From Roseibium sp. Sym1 (lineage in GTDB: Bacteria; Pseudomonadota; Alphaproteobacteria; Rhizobiales; Stappiaceae), in the NCBI RefSeq assembly GCF_027359675.1, contig NZ_CP114786.1, positions 4,996,501-5,060,500 of the forward strand: a stretch of 64,000 nucleotides of DNA, read 5' to 3'. Position numbers and translations under genes: made by a program. Under the pieces are notes generated by a model, which worked only from the letters and a program-made list of their open reading frames with translations, was not told the DNA's origin and searched no databases. This document shows positions 44,954 through 54,936 of the stretch, one piece after another; position 1 is the first letter of the stretch, and each line of letters opens with the position of its first letter.

Positions 44954-46117
44954 TTGTCCCTCGCCCTGTCCCCCGCTCAGACGGTCCAGCTGGCACAAAG
45001 TGCCTATGCAATTCGGCTCGATACGGATCTGCTGACGGCGGTCCAGGCCGCAGGTACGGGCGGAGACCAGTTTGATATTGCATCCGGTTCACGCTTCACT
45101 GGCGTCTCCGGCATCAGCGTTCCGGGCGGTTCGAGCCGGACGGGGTTCGGCTACGTTGCGCACGGTAAGGCAGGAACACCCAGGCATGGTGAAACACTCA
45201 TTTGCGTCCGGGGGACGGAACCGACCTCCGTTCATGATCTCATAACGGATGCGCATATGAGCGCCGCGCGCAGTCCGCTCGGTTTGCCCGTTCACGAAGG
45301 CTTCCGAAATGTCGCAGCAAGCATTCTCGAGCAGGTACAAACCGCCCTGCGCGGCAGAAATCCGGGCACGCTCCATATTGTCGGTCACAGCCTGGGGGGC
45401 GCGGCTGCCACCATTCTGGCGGAAGCGCTGATCGGCACCGCCAGCATCAAGCTTTACACCTATGGCGCGCCAAGAGCAGGCTTGGACAGCCACGCACAGG
45501 TGGTCACCGCCGCACTTGGCGCGCGCAATGTTTATCGCGTCTATCACGATACCGACCCTGTGCCGATGGTGCCGATTTTTCCCTTCTGTCACATACCCGT
45601 TGGAGAGGTGGCCTATTTGCTGCGCGGGCCCGGCGCCCTGGTCAGCGTCAGTGCACATTTCCTGCAGTCGTATGGCAAATCCGTCGGCCTCACGGGTTGG
45701 TCGGGCATGCCGGTGATCATCCATCGGCGTTTTTCACTGGACACGGTCGACGATTTGCTCGCCCAGGCTCAATCATCGGCGATCGGGCCCGCCATGCATT
45801 CGGTCGTTGTCTTGCGGCTCATCGAAAAGATCCTCGGATTGTTGCTTGAGGCCGCAGGAGCCGTCATTGGTCTCACCTTGTTCGGAGGGGCGACGGTGCT
45901 CGACAAGATGGCCGCTGCACTGGCCAGCATGGCAGCATCGTCGCTTGCCGCGGCAGAGCGGGTCGTGGAATTCGTGAATGTCGTCATGCGGTTCCTCGGC
46001 AAGAGACTGGTCGAAACAGGCGCAAAACTCACCACGGCCTTCTTGCGCTGGCTGTTGTCGATGCTTGTCGCAGTCATCGGCGGCATGGCACTGCAAGCGA
46101 TAAGAAGCTTTCGCTAA
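44954..46117 (+). CDS. Class 3 lipase-like hydrolase with C-terminal hydrophobic tail
   Basis: A 387-residue alpha/beta-hydrolase without a signal peptide. Motifs are LICVRGTEPTS (oxyanion side), VHEGFRNVAASI, nucleophile elbow VGHSLGGAAAT (Ser about 146), Asp in YHDTDPVPMVP and a His candidate in VIIHRRF. The last ~125 residues hold three long hydrophobic/amphipathic stretches. TTG 44954 follows GGAG at good spacing; ATG 44903 would overlap the upstream gene by 29 bases. The layout resembles antibacterial phospholipase effectors, but no secretion genes lie nearby. Confidence 0.78.
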   Translation: MSLALSPAQTVQLAQSAYAIRLDTDLLTAVQAAGTGGDQFDIASGSRFTGVSGISVPGGSSRTGFGYVAHGKAGTPRHGETLICVRGTEPTSVHDLITDAHMSAARSPLGLPVHEGFRNVAASILEQVQTALRGRNPGTLHIVGHSLGGAAATILAEALIGTASIKLYTYGAPRAGLDSHAQVVTAALGARNVYRVYHDTDPVPMVPIFPFCHIPVGEVAYLLRGPGALVSVSAHFLQSYGKSVGLTGWSGMPVIIHRRFSLDTVDDLLAQAQSSAIGPAMHSVVVLRLIEKILGLLLEAAGAVIGLTLFGGATVLDKMAAALASMAASSLAAAERVVEFVNVVMRFLGKRLVETGAKLTTAFLRWLLSMLVAVIGGMALQAIRSFR

Positions 46118-46344
46118 GGCAAAGGGAGCGCACCAGGTTTTTTGGGGCGCGCCGCTTTCGCTCAAATGCCAAACCTTGCTCACGGAGGACCAACCCGGCG
46201 GCAACAGGTTGGGTCCAACGGACACAAACGCGGCGAGAGCCAGGACCCATTCATTTGAATGAAATGTTTGGGATGGACATTTTCCCTGTTCGTGTCTGCG
46301 CGCTGCGAAGACGAAGTCCGCCGCTTGAGTGTTTTGTGTTCCTG

Positions 46345-46797
46345 TCAGAACGACAGGTTGAAACCGCCACCCGCGATGGTTTTGGAGGCCCCCTGCCCGA
46401 CGTTCAGGTTCAGTCTCAGGTTATCGGTTGCGTTGAGGCCGAAGCTGAAGGCGCCCGCGAAGGTATCGCCGTCTCCGGCGAAGTTGAACCTGACGGCGAA
46501 CTGGTCGCCCGGGTTCGGGATGGCGTCTCCCATCGCCGCGGCGATGATGGCCGATTCCAGTGCCTCCTCGTCGAAGCGGGTCCGGGTGTTTTCGGCAATG
46601 GAGGACGGCGCGTAACCGTGGCTCGGGCTGACGCACATGGTGCGTCCGTCGGCGCCGGTTCCGCAAATGCCGCCAACGCCCGGCGCCTGTTCCAGAACGA
46701 CGGCGATGTCGCCCGGGCGCGAGGCTCTTACTTCCTGCGCGGATGCGCTCGAAACCGCAGCCAGTGAGATTGCTATGCCTGCCAGGTAGTTCGTCAT
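46345..46797 (-). CDS. Exported small protein with YadA-anchor-like C-terminus
   Basis: A 150-residue protein with signal peptide MTNYLAGIAISLAAVSSASA. The C-terminal ~70 residues (AAAMGDAIPNPGDQFAVRF, GAFSFGLNATDNLRLNLNVG, GGGFNLSF) look like the four-strand membrane anchor of trimeric autotransporters, ending in the aromatic residue typical of outer-membrane beta-barrels. No passenger stalk is present: only about 60 residues lie between signal and anchor. ATG 46797 is preceded by GGAGGAG. Function unknown; surface location is inferred. Confidence 0.66.
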   Translation of the reverse strand: MTNYLAGIAISLAAVSSASAQEVRASRPGDIAVVLEQAPGVGGICGTGADGRTMCVSPSHGYAPSSIAENTRTRFDEEALESAIIAAAMGDAIPNPGDQFAVRFNFAGDGDTFAGAFSFGLNATDNLRLNLNVGQGASKTIAGGGFNLSF

Positions 46798-47161
46798 GCC
46801 CTGCTCCTCCGGTTGTCGTAAGGGAAACCTCCGGCATCCTTGCAGCGCGGTCATGGGGCGTCCAGTGTTTCCGGCGGGACCCTGCGGGAAGATCCGAGCG
46901 TCCCTGTCCGGTTGCGGATTTCGTATAAGGGCGGGTTTTCCGGATCGCTGGAGACGAGGCGACGGCGCTGCGGCGTGAGAACCAAACCGGCGCGCATGGG
47001 GCGGAAAGCCCCAACGGGAATCGACGCCTGTCGGTGTCAGTCGTTCAGGGGCGGCTTGCGTCCCCTCCCAAAGCCCATTTGCCGGTCTCCTGCCTTTCCC
47101 CTATCATCTGACTCGGAGGAACCTGCCGCGTGAGGCGGCGGAGCAATTTGGGAGGTGAGGC
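46798..47161. other. Divergent intergenic region before the CO-oxidation locus
   Basis: The 364 bases between the YadA-anchor-like gene and the MHYT-LytTR gene hold only short frames without family features and a small hairpin GGGGC-GGAAA-GCCCC (46996-47010). The promoters of both divergent genes should be here; I see no clear boxes. Confidence 0.45.
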
Positions 47162-48391
47162 ATGCCGGTGACACACGAGCCGTGGCTCGTGGCGCTGTCC
47201 CTCGTGATGGCCTTTCAGGGCAGTTTTGTCGGATTGAATCTGGCCGTTCAGGTTGGCGACGCCGATGCCGCGCGCCGGCGCCAACTGCTTGCGGGCGCCG
47301 CTCTGACGCTTGCGCTGGCCATCTGGTCGATGCATTTCGTCGGCATGATGGCGGCGCGCCTGCCGGTAACCGCCAGTTTTCTGGTGTTGCCGACCGTCCT
47401 GTCCTTCCTGGTCTGCGTGCTCGTGGTCGGCATCGCCGTTTTTGCCGCCAGCAACGGCCGGTTGACGCCCGTTCGCCTTGGGCTTGCAGCCTTCGTCATG
47501 GGAAGCGGCATTTGCACCATGCATTACCTTGGCATGTATGCGCTGCATGACTCCCTCGCCATGCAGCATGATCCTTCCTATGTGTTCGGCAGTTTCCTGA
47601 TCGCCTTCAATGCCGCCGGGTTCGCCATCTGGCTTCTGTTCGGCCCCGGCCGCCGGCCGCATTTCGTCGTTTCGGCCGCGGTATTGGCGCTTGCAATCGC
47701 TGCCATGCATTACACCGCCATGACCGGACTGAGCTACGAGCTGATCCAGCCGGTTTCCGAGATCCGGGCGCCGATGTTCAGTCCGGGCGTGCTTGCGATC
47801 GTGGTGTCCTGTGTCGCTTTTCTGGTTTCCGGCCTGTTCCTGCTCACCCTGGTCCCGTCGCAGGAGGAAACGGACAACGCGCCGACGGATCAACGTCAAT
47901 CCGCAACGCAGTCGGATGAAACGAAGCAAAAGAGACAGATGGCCTCTGGCCGCAAGTCCGCTGCCGGATTGCAGGCCGCGGCCAGTTCGCTGCGCTCCGC
48001 ATCCGTTCCTGCGAAACGGTATTTGCCAATCGAGCGGGATGGCCGGAAGGGCCAGATCGGTGTTCAGGACATCGTCGCCATTCATGCCGATGCCCACTAC
48101 ACCCGTCTCTATGACGGAAGCCGGGAATATTTCTGTCCCCTGTCGATCAGTGAAGCCGAGCAACAGCTTGACCCCAAGACCTTCAACCGTGTTCACCGCA
48201 GCCACATCGTCAATCTGACCCGTGTGGTCAGTTTTCGGCGCTCCGGTGACGGCGGATTGCTCGTGCTGGCCGGCACGGACGGACCGAGCGTGCCTGTCAG
48301 CCGCTCCAGATGGGGGCGCGTCAAGAAGCGCCTGATAGCGACTGCGGAGGATGGACTGCCGTCTCTGGGACAGTCCGTGGCCGCGCAATAA
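47162..48391 (+). CDS. coxC: MHYT-LytTR membrane-bound transcriptional regulator (CoxC/CoxH type)
   Basis: A 409-residue regulator. The N-terminal integral-membrane part has seven helices with three MHYT-type motifs, SMHFVGM, TMHYLGM and AMHYTAM, proposed to bind copper and sense gases such as CO or O2. After a charged linker, a C-terminal LytTR DNA-binding domain (GVQDIVAIHADAHYTRLYDG through FNRVHRSHIVNLTRV) follows. This fusion is known from CoxC and CoxH of Oligotropha beside the cox genes. The start is supported by GGGAGGTGAGGC directly before ATG. Symbol by analogy. Confidence 0.88.
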   Translation: MPVTHEPWLVALSLVMAFQGSFVGLNLAVQVGDADAARRRQLLAGAALTLALAIWSMHFVGMMAARLPVTASFLVLPTVLSFLVCVLVVGIAVFAASNGRLTPVRLGLAAFVMGSGICTMHYLGMYALHDSLAMQHDPSYVFGSFLIAFNAAGFAIWLLFGPGRRPHFVVSAAVLALAIAAMHYTAMTGLSYELIQPVSEIRAPMFSPGVLAIVVSCVAFLVSGLFLLTLVPSQEETDNAPTDQRQSATQSDETKQKRQMASGRKSAAGLQAAASSLRSASVPAKRYLPIERDGRKGQIGVQDIVAIHADAHYTRLYDGSREYFCPLSISEAEQQLDPKTFNRVHRSHIVNLTRVVSFRRSGDGGLLVLAGTDGPSVPVSRSRWGRVKKRLIATAEDGLPSLGQSVAAQ

Positions 48392-48598
48392 ACGTTGCTG
48401 CCTACACGTTTGCCTTCATTGTGCGGCGCGGCATCCGCGGCGATGCCCGCTATTCATGCGGACCCGCATGAACAGCGACCCGTTCAGGTTGCATAACTCA
48501 GATTGCCCAGGGAATCTGCATCTCATTGATTTTATGAGTAAATAAACTGGTTTCGTCAGTGATGCCCGACAGGCAAGGTCAGTAAGGCTGTCGCAGTT

Positions 48599-48646
48599 CG
48601 TGCAATTCGACCCGTCATCCGTGCAATTCGGCACCTGTTTGTGCAT
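48599..48646 (+). promoter_or_regulatory. Direct repeats upstream of coxM, candidate LytTR operator
   Basis: CGTGCAATTCG occurs at 48599-48609 and again at 48620-48630, an exact 21-bp period, and a third GTGCAT follows at 48641-48646 (20 bp on). LytTR proteins bind two direct repeats about one to two turns apart on one DNA face. The repeats end about 160 bp before the coxM start. The rest of 48392-48807 has no gene. Confidence 0.55.
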
Positions 48647-48807
48647 GGCATCTTGAGCGTGCGGTGCACTCCTTCGCAGGCTTGGGGCATGCGACAACCT
48701 GTCCTCTCGGGCAGGGCGTATCCGGCTGGAAGGCGGGCACCTGATTTTGAGTTGCCTCCTTTTCGGCTGCTGGTCCCGGCGCGGACCGAATGAGGGAGGA
48801 GAAACCA

Positions 48808-49674
48808 TTGATCCCTGGTGAGTTCACCTATCACCGGCCATCATCCGTGGCCGAAGCCATCGCCATCCTGGTCAGTCATGGCGACGAGGCACGTCCGCTT
48901 TCCGGCGGACACAGCCTGATCCCGATGATGAAGCTGCGCATGGCGGCACCCGAGCATCTCGTCGATCTGGGCGGCATTGCCGATCTCAAGGGCATTTCCG
49001 AGGATGGCGGCACCGTCACCATCGGCGCCATGACCACCCAGCATGAATTGATCGCATCGGACGTGCTGGCCGCGAAACTGCCCATTATCCGCGAAACCTC
49101 GTTGCTGATTGCCGATCCTCAAATTCGTTACGTCGGCACCCTTGGCGGAAATGTCGCCAACGGCGATCCGGGCAACGACATGCCCGCGCTGATGCAGTGC
49201 CTGAATGCGCGCTATGTCCTGAGCGGACCGGATGGTGCACGGGAGGTCGCGGCGCGCGACTTTTACGAGGCGGCCTATTTCACCGCCCTCGCCCCGGAAG
49301 AAATCCTGACGGCCGTAAAGATCCCTGTCCCGCCTGAGGGCCACGGCTACGCCTATGAGAAACTGAAACGCAAGGTCGGAGACTATGCCACAGCGGCTGC
49401 GGCGGTCGTGCTGACGATGTCCGCAGGCACGGTCGGCAGCTGCTCCGTTGCGCTTACAAACGTGGCCGACACACCGCTCCATGCGGAAGAGGCAGGCGCC
49501 ATCCTGACCGGATCGGCCCTTGATCCCGACACCGTCAAACGCGCGGTTGCGGCCGCCGAGGCAATCACGGAACCGGCCTCCGACGGCCGCGGACCGGCAG
49601 AATACCGCACGAAGATGGCCGGCATCATGCTGGAACGCGCGCTGGTGCGGGCCGCCGAACGGGCACAGGGCTGA
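48808..49674 (+). CDS. coxM: Carbon monoxide dehydrogenase medium (FAD) subunit
   Basis: A 288-residue flavoprotein subunit transferring electrons from the iron-sulfur subunit towards the quinone pool. It has the FAD motifs [14 protein letters not shown] (residues about 31-44) and [21 protein letters not shown], and the start [16 protein letters not shown] characteristic of CoxM. TTG 48808 is chosen because it follows GGGAGGAG and matches the known N-terminus and length; ATG 48790 lies within that Shine-Dalgarno region. It is the first gene of the M-S-L order typical of form I enzymes. Confidence 0.95.
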   Translation: MIPGEFTYHRPSSVAEAIAILVSHGDEARPLSGGHSLIPMMKLRMAAPEHLVDLGGIADLKGISEDGGTVTIGAMTTQHELIASDVLAAKLPIIRETSLLIADPQIRYVGTLGGNVANGDPGNDMPALMQCLNARYVLSGPDGAREVAARDFYEAAYFTALAPEEILTAVKIPVPPEGHGYAYEKLKRKVGDYATAAAAVVLTMSAGTVGSCSVALTNVADTPLHAEEAGAILTGSALDPDTVKRAVAAAEAITEPASDGRGPAEYRTKMAGIMLERALVRAAERAQG

Positions 49675-49685
49675 GGGAGATAAAA

Positions 49686-50195
49686 ATGAGCGACATTGAA
49701 CAGATCCCGGTCAGCCTGACCGTCAATGGCAAGAAGGTGCAGCGCTTTGTCGAACCGCGCACGCTTCTCATCCATTTCCTGCGCGAGGAACTGGACCTGA
49801 CCGGCCCGCATATCGGCTGCGAAACCTCCCATTGCGGTGCCTGCACGGTCGACATGAACGGCATGTCGGTGAAATCCTGCACGCTGTTCGCCGTCCAGGC
49901 CAACGGCGCTGAACTCACCACCATCGAGGGCATGGCCAATCCGGACGGCACCCTGTCGGCGCTTCAGGAAGGCTTCCGGCAGATGCACGGTCTTCAGTGC
50001 GGTTTCTGCACGCCGGGCATGATCACAAGGGCGCATACGTTGTTGAATGAGAACCCGAACCCGACGGAAGAGGAAATCCGCATGGGCATCTCGGGCAATC
50101 TGTGCCGTTGCACCGGCTACCAGAACATCGTCAAGGCCATCCAGTATGCCGCAGCCAAGCTGAACGGCACGGATTTCCAGGAGGCTGCGGAATGA
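49686..50195 (+). CDS. coxS: Carbon monoxide dehydrogenase small (2x[2Fe-2S]) subunit
   Basis: A 169-residue iron-sulfur subunit. The plant-type ferredoxin domain holds [16 protein letters not shown] and a further Cys in VKSCTLFAV. The helical second domain holds [11 protein letters not shown] and [12 protein letters not shown], giving eight cysteines for two clusters. It relays electrons from the molybdenum site of CoxL to the FAD of CoxM. A GGGAGA precedes the ATG, and the stop overlaps the coxL start (ATGA). Confidence 0.97.
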   Translation: MSDIEQIPVSLTVNGKKVQRFVEPRTLLIHFLREELDLTGPHIGCETSHCGACTVDMNGMSVKSCTLFAVQANGAELTTIEGMANPDGTLSALQEGFRQMHGLQCGFCTPGMITRAHTLLNENPNPTEEEIRMGISGNLCRCTGYQNIVKAIQYAAAKLNGTDFQEAAE

Positions 50196-52612
50196 ACGAC
50201 ATGACCCCGACACGGGAACAGCGCGAGGCTGCCCTTGAAGGCATGGGCTGCAAGCGCAAGCGCGTGGAAGACGTCCGTTTCACGCAGGGCAAGGGCCAGT
50301 ATGTCGACGACCTGAAACTGCCGGGCATGGTGTTCGGCGACTTCGTTCGCTCGCCTTATGCCCACGCCAAGGTCACCAAGATCGACGCAACCGAGGCCCT
50401 GAAACTGCCCGGCGTCATCGCCGTCCTGACGGCGGAAGACCTGAAGGGCGTCAATCTCGCCTGGATGCCGACGCTCGCCGGCGACGTGCAGATGGTTCTC
50501 GCCGACGGCAAGGTGCTTTACCAGAACCAGGAAGTGGCCTTCGTGGTCGCGGAAAACCGCTACATCGCCGACGATGCCATCCAACTGGTCGAGGTAGAAT
50601 ATGAGGAACTGCCCGTTCTGATCGACCCGTTCCAGTCGATGGTGCCGGATGCACCGGTGCTGCGGCCGGATCTGGACGGCAAGACCGAAGGCGCGCATGG
50701 ACCGCGCAAACACCACAACCACATCTTCACCTGGGAAGTCGGCGACAAGGACGAGACCTCGAAGGCTTTCGCGGAAGCCGATGTCACGGTCAAGGAACTG
50801 ATCTCCTATCACCGCACCCATCCCTCGCCGCTGGAAACCTGCCAGTGCGTGGCGTCCATGGACAAGGTCAAGGGCGAGCTCACGGTCTGGGGCACGTTCC
50901 AGGCGCCGCATGTCATCCGTACGGTGGCCTCGCTGCTGTCGACCATCCCGGAACACAAGATCCACGTGATCGCGCCGGATATCGGCGGCGGCTTCGGCAA
51001 CAAGGTCGGCGCCTATCCGGGCTATATCTGCTCGATCGTCGCCTCCATCGTGACCGGTGTTCCGGTGAAATGGGTCGAGGACAGGATGGAGAATCTGTCC
51101 ACCACGTCCTTCGCCCGCGACTATCACATGACGACGGAAATCGCCGCCAAGAGTGACGGCACCGTGACCGGGCTGAAAGTACACGTGCTGGCCGACCATG
51201 GCGGGTTCGACGCCTGCGCCGATCCATCGAAATGGCCGGCCGGTTTCTTCAACATCGTCACCGGGTCCTACGACTTCCCGGCGGCGCATCTGGAGGTCGA
51301 CGGCGTCTACACCAACAAGGCTCCCGGCGGCGTTGCCTATCGCTGTTCCTTCCGGGTGACGGAAGCCGCCTATTGCATCGAGCGCGGCATGGACATCCTG
51401 GCGCAGAAGCTCGGCATGGACCCGGCGGATCTCCGGATGAAGAACTTCGTCAAGCCGGAGCAGTTCCCCTACCAGTCCGCGCTCGGCTGGGAGTATGACA
51501 GCGGCGACTATCACACCGCCATGCAGAAGGCGATGGACACGATCGGCTACCGCGAGTTGCGCGCCGAGCAGAAGGCCAAGCAGGAGGCGTTCAAGCGCGG
51601 CGAAACCCGTGAGATCATGGGCATCGGCGTGTCCTTCTTCACCGAGATCGTCGGTGCCGGGCCGTCCAAGAACTGCGATATCCTCGGTGTTGCCATGTTC
51701 GACAGCGCCGAGATCCGTGTGCATCCGACTGGTTCGGTGATCTCGCGCATGGGAACCAAATCCCAGGGGCAGGGTCACGAGACCACCTGGGCGCAGATCA
51801 TTGCGACGGAGATCGGCATTCCGGCCGCAGACATCATGGTCGAGGAAGGCAATACCGATACGGCGCCCTACGGCCTTGGAACCTACGGCTCGCGGTCCAC
51901 ACCTGTGGCCGGGGCAGCGATCGCGCTGGCCGCCCGCAAGATCCGCAACAAGGCCCAGATGATCGCCGCGCACATGCTGGAAGTCTCCGAATACGACCTG
52001 GAATGGGACGTCGACGGTTTCCAGGTGAAGGGCAATCCGCAGGCGCGCAAATCCATGAAGGAGATCGCCTGGGCGGCCTATCATGCTCCGCCGCCCAACA
52101 TGGAACCGGGCCTGGAGGCGGTCAGCTACTATGATCCGCCCAACATGACCTATCCCTTCGGCGCCTATTTCTGCGTGATGGACATCGATGTCGATACAGG
52201 TGTTGCCAAGACACGGCGTTTCTATGCGCTCGACGATTGCGGCACGCGGATCAACCCGATGATCATCGAGGGCCAGGTGCATGGCGGGCTGACGGAGGCG
52301 TTCGCCATCGCGATGGGCCAGGAGATCCGTTACGACGAGACCGGCAACGTCATGGGGGCGTCCTTCATGGACTTCTTCATTCCGACGGCGGTCGAGACCC
52401 CGCATTGGGAAACCGACTACACGGTGACGCCCAGCCCGCACCATCCGATCGGTGCCAAGGGCGTCGGCGAAAGTCCCAATGTCGGCGGCGTTCCGGCCTT
52501 CTCCAATGCCGTCAACGACGCGTTCCAGTTCCTCGGGAACACCCATATCCAGATGCCGCACGATGCCTGGCGGATCTGGCAGGCGGCCCGGGACCTGGGG
52601 GCGCATGGGTAA
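50192..52612 (+). CDS. coxL: Form I carbon monoxide dehydrogenase large (Mo-Cu) subunit
   Basis: An 806-residue molybdenum hydroxylase oxidising CO to CO2. The active-site loop AYRCSFR, with the copper-binding Cys at residue 385, is the exact form I signature and separates it from form II enzymes (AYRGAGR). Other cofactor motifs are [38 protein letters not shown] and [13 protein letters not shown] with the conserved Glu. ATG 50192 overlaps the coxS stop by 4 bases. Together with MSLDEFG downstream this is a complete structural and maturation set for aerobic CO oxidation. Confidence 0.97.
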   Translation: MNDMTPTREQREAALEGMGCKRKRVEDVRFTQGKGQYVDDLKLPGMVFGDFVRSPYAHAKVTKIDATEALKLPGVIAVLTAEDLKGVNLAWMPTLAGDVQMVLADGKVLYQNQEVAFVVAENRYIADDAIQLVEVEYEELPVLIDPFQSMVPDAPVLRPDLDGKTEGAHGPRKHHNHIFTWEVGDKDETSKAFAEADVTVKELISYHRTHPSPLETCQCVASMDKVKGELTVWGTFQAPHVIRTVASLLSTIPEHKIHVIAPDIGGGFGNKVGAYPGYICSIVASIVTGVPVKWVEDRMENLSTTSFARDYHMTTEIAAKSDGTVTGLKVHVLADHGGFDACADPSKWPAGFFNIVTGSYDFPAAHLEVDGVYTNKAPGGVAYRCSFRVTEAAYCIERGMDILAQKLGMDPADLRMKNFVKPEQFPYQSALGWEYDSGDYHTAMQKAMDTIGYRELRAEQKAKQEAFKRGETREIMGIGVSFFTEIVGAGPSKNCDILGVAMFDSAEIRVHPTGSVISRMGTKSQGQGHETTWAQIIATEIGIPAADIMVEEGNTDTAPYGLGTYGSRSTPVAGAAIALAARKIRNKAQMIAAHMLEVSEYDLEWDVDGFQVKGNPQARKSMKEIAWAAYHAPPPNMEPGLEAVSYYDPPNMTYPFGAYFCVMDIDVDTGVAKTRRFYALDDCGTRINPMIIEGQVHGGLTEAFAIAMGQEIRYDETGNVMGASFMDFFIPTAVETPHWETDYTVTPSPHHPIGAKGVGESPNVGGVPAFSNAVNDAFQFLGNTHIQMPHDAWRIWQAARDLGAHG

Positions 52613-52660
52613 GACATGACAGGGCGGCGCCGTGGTATTGTCCCGCGGTGCCGCCCTTCA

Positions 52661-52800
52661 CCTTTGTCATCCCATGGCTCGACCATGGGCCAGCCCTCGA
52701 CGGGATCGGGGGATCCATGCCGTTGCCCCGGTTCCACCACAGACGCTGATCGGAACGGGAGGATACGGCATGGATTGCCGGGTCAAGCCCGGCAATGACG
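52661..52800. repeat. Palindromic intergenic element between coxL and coxD
   Basis: Hairpins CCCATGG-CTCGA-CCATGGG (52671-52689) and ATTGCCGGG-TCAAG-CCCGGCAAT (52774-52796) lie in a larger fold in which GGATCCATGCCG (52711-52722) partly pairs with CGGCATGGAT (52767-52776). GTCAT and ATGAC lie at the ends. It is a REP-like repeat and might lower expression of coxDEFG relative to coxMSL. Confidence 0.65.
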
Positions 52801-52831
52801 AAGTTTGTGTTCCAAGAAATAACGGACCAGC

Positions 52832-53713
52832 ATGACCCAGACCAAGGACCAGATTGCGCTTCAGCTTGCCGAGGCCGGTTATATCGCAGATGAAGGGCTG
52901 GCGACCGCCCTCCTGCTGACCGGGATGCTTGGCCGGCCGCTGCTGCTGGAAGGCGAAGCCGGTGTCGGCAAGACGGAAGTCGCCAAGGCGCTGGCGCGCC
53001 TGGAAGACACCGAATTGATCCGCCTTCAGTGCTACGAGGGGCTCGACCGTTCCGACGCGATCTACGAGTGGAACTACCAGCGCCAGCTGCTGGCCATCAA
53101 GGCGCGGGAGGGATCCGGCGCGGATGCGGAAAGCGTCGAAGAGGCGGTCTTTTCGGAAAAATACCTTCTGGAACGGCCGCTTCTGGCGGCCATCCGGAAG
53201 GAAACACCACCCGTGCTGCTGATCGATGAAATCGACCGCGCGGATGAGGAATTCGAGGCGTTTCTGCTGGAGATCCTGTCCGACTACCAGGTGTCCATCC
53301 CGGAGCTCGGAACGGTTGCTGCTGTCTCTGTCCCGCGTGTGGTGCTGACATCCAACGGTACGCGGGAGCTGTCCGATGCGCTGCGCCGCCGCTGTCTTTA
53401 TCATTATGTGGACTACCCGACACCGGACCGGGAGGCACGGATCCTGCTCAACCGTGTAGACGGCCTCGACGCGAAGCTGGCGCTGCAGATTGCAGAGTTG
53501 ATGGGCAAGCTGCGCAAGGAAGATCTGGTCAAGGTGCCGGGCGTTGCCGAGACCATCGACTGGGCCGCCGCCCTTCTTGGCCTGGGTGTGAAAAACCTGG
53601 CTGAGGGCCGGGAACTCGTTTTCGACACGCTGTCCTGTGTCCTGAAAACCCGCGAAGACAGTGCGCGCGTTACCCGGGACGTGACCGACCGGCTTCTGGG
53701 CAAGGTGGCCTGA
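52832..53713 (+). CDS. coxD: MoxR-type AAA+ ATPase CoxD
   Basis: A 293-residue AAA+ chaperone ATPase. Walker A LEGEAGVGKTEVAKALA, Walker B PPVLLIDEIDRADEEFEAFLLE, sensor TSNGTRELSDALRRRCLYHYVDYP and a C-terminal helical lid. CoxD in Oligotropha unfolds apo-CODH for assembly of the [CuSMoO2] cluster, together with CoxE. It lies four bases before coxE and is separated from coxL by a repeat element. Confidence 0.93.
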   Translation: MTQTKDQIALQLAEAGYIADEGLATALLLTGMLGRPLLLEGEAGVGKTEVAKALARLEDTELIRLQCYEGLDRSDAIYEWNYQRQLLAIKAREGSGADAESVEEAVFSEKYLLERPLLAAIRKETPPVLLIDEIDRADEEFEAFLLEILSDYQVSIPELGTVAAVSVPRVVLTSNGTRELSDALRRRCLYHYVDYPTPDREARILLNRVDGLDAKLALQIAELMGKLRKEDLVKVPGVAETIDWAAALLGLGVKNLAEGRELVFDTLSCVLKTREDSARVTRDVTDRLLGKVA

Positions 53714-53717
53714 CACC

Positions 53718-54917
53718 ATGACCGCCCTTCCCCTCGAGACCCGCGAAGACATCGGTGCCGTGCTGCGCCTGCGTCTGGCCGGTTTTGTCCGCTCCCTGCG
53801 CGACAGCGGTTTCAAGGTGGGCCTGGCGGAAACACAGGATGCGCTTGTCCTTCTGCGCTCTCGCCTTTCCGGGCGGCCGGCATCTCTCAGGACGGCGTAT
53901 CGCTCGCTTTTTTGCGGTCGCCTGTCCGACTGGCAGCGGTTTGACGAGGTGTTCGACGCCTATTGGCTCGGACGGGGCGTCAAGTCCGGCGTGAAGGTGT
54001 CCGGCTCCAGCCGTGCCAAGGGCATGAAGACACTGCGCGAACTGGTGGATGCGCGAGGGCAGCGCCAGGAAACGATCGCCGGAGACGTCGAACGTCAGCC
54101 GGGCGAGGAGGATGAGGACACCGGCGAGACCCCTTCCGGTCGCCGCGAAGGCGCCAGCATCGCTGAAAATCTAGGCCAGGTCGATTTTCGACACATTCAG
54201 GATCCAGACGCTCTCAAGAAGGCGCATGAGCTCGCAGAACGTCTTGCACGGTCAATGCGCGTTCGATTGACACGCAGGGACCGTCAGAAAAGAAAAGGCC
54301 CAAGGCTGGATCTCCGTCGAACGATCCGCCACTCCATCGCCCATGGCGGCATGCCGCTCGAGCTGATCCACAAGGGACCGCGTGAGCGTCAGCTCCGGTT
54401 GGTCGTGCTGCTGGATGCTTCCGGCTCGATGAACAACTACACCGGCGTTTTCACGCGTTTCGTACACGGGATCCTGGACAATTTCAGGGAGGCGGAAGCC
54501 TTTCTCTTCCATACCCGTCTTGTGCATGTCTCGTCGGCCTTGTCCGAACGGGACGCGGGCCGCGCTCTCGACCGTATGGGCCTGATGGCGCAAGGGGTCG
54601 GTGGCGGAACAAAAATCGGTGAGGCGCTGGCGGATTTCAACCGTTGGCATGCCGCGCGGGTTCTCCATTCGCGCACCTGCGTGATGATCCTTTCGGACGG
54701 CTATGACACTTGCCCCCCGGACATTCTCGGAGCCGAGATGGCACGCCTCAGGCGGCGCTGCCGCCGCATTGTCTGGCTCAATCCGATGCTGGGCTGGGAA
54801 GGCTATGAACCGGCCACTGCCGGCATGCAGGCAGCCCTGCCACATGTCGATCTGTTCGCTCCGGCGCACAATCTGGACAGTCTCGCAGCTCTCGAACCGT
54901 ATCTGGCAAGGCTCTGA
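53718..54917 (+). CDS. coxE: VWA-domain protein CoxE
   Basis: A 399-residue partner of the MoxR ATPase. The C-terminal von Willebrand A domain has a complete MIDAS start LVVLLDASGSMNNYTG and continues GLMAQGVGGGTKIGEAL and VMILSDGYDT. The N-terminal half (FVRSLRDSGFKVGLAETQDAL) matches the CoxE-family helical region, followed by an acidic linker. It acts in copper/sulfur insertion into the CODH active site. Confidence 0.92.
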   Translation: MTALPLETREDIGAVLRLRLAGFVRSLRDSGFKVGLAETQDALVLLRSRLSGRPASLRTAYRSLFCGRLSDWQRFDEVFDAYWLGRGVKSGVKVSGSSRAKGMKTLRELVDARGQRQETIAGDVERQPGEEDEDTGETPSGRREGASIAENLGQVDFRHIQDPDALKKAHELAERLARSMRVRLTRRDRQKRKGPRLDLRRTIRHSIAHGGMPLELIHKGPRERQLRLVVLLDASGSMNNYTGVFTRFVHGILDNFREAEAFLFHTRLVHVSSALSERDAGRALDRMGLMAQGVGGGTKIGEALADFNRWHAARVLHSRTCVMILSDGYDTCPPDILGAEMARLRRRCRRIVWLNPMLGWEGYEPATAGMQAALPHVDLFAPAHNLDSLAALEPYLARL

Positions 54918-54936
54918 ATCCATGGGAGACGCACCA

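Noticed and set aside
50117..52606. An 829-codon open frame antiparallel to coxL
   Set aside because: It is a shadow frame created by GC-rich codon bias opposite coxL. It has His/Arg-rich composition without family features, while coxL shows full family conservation.
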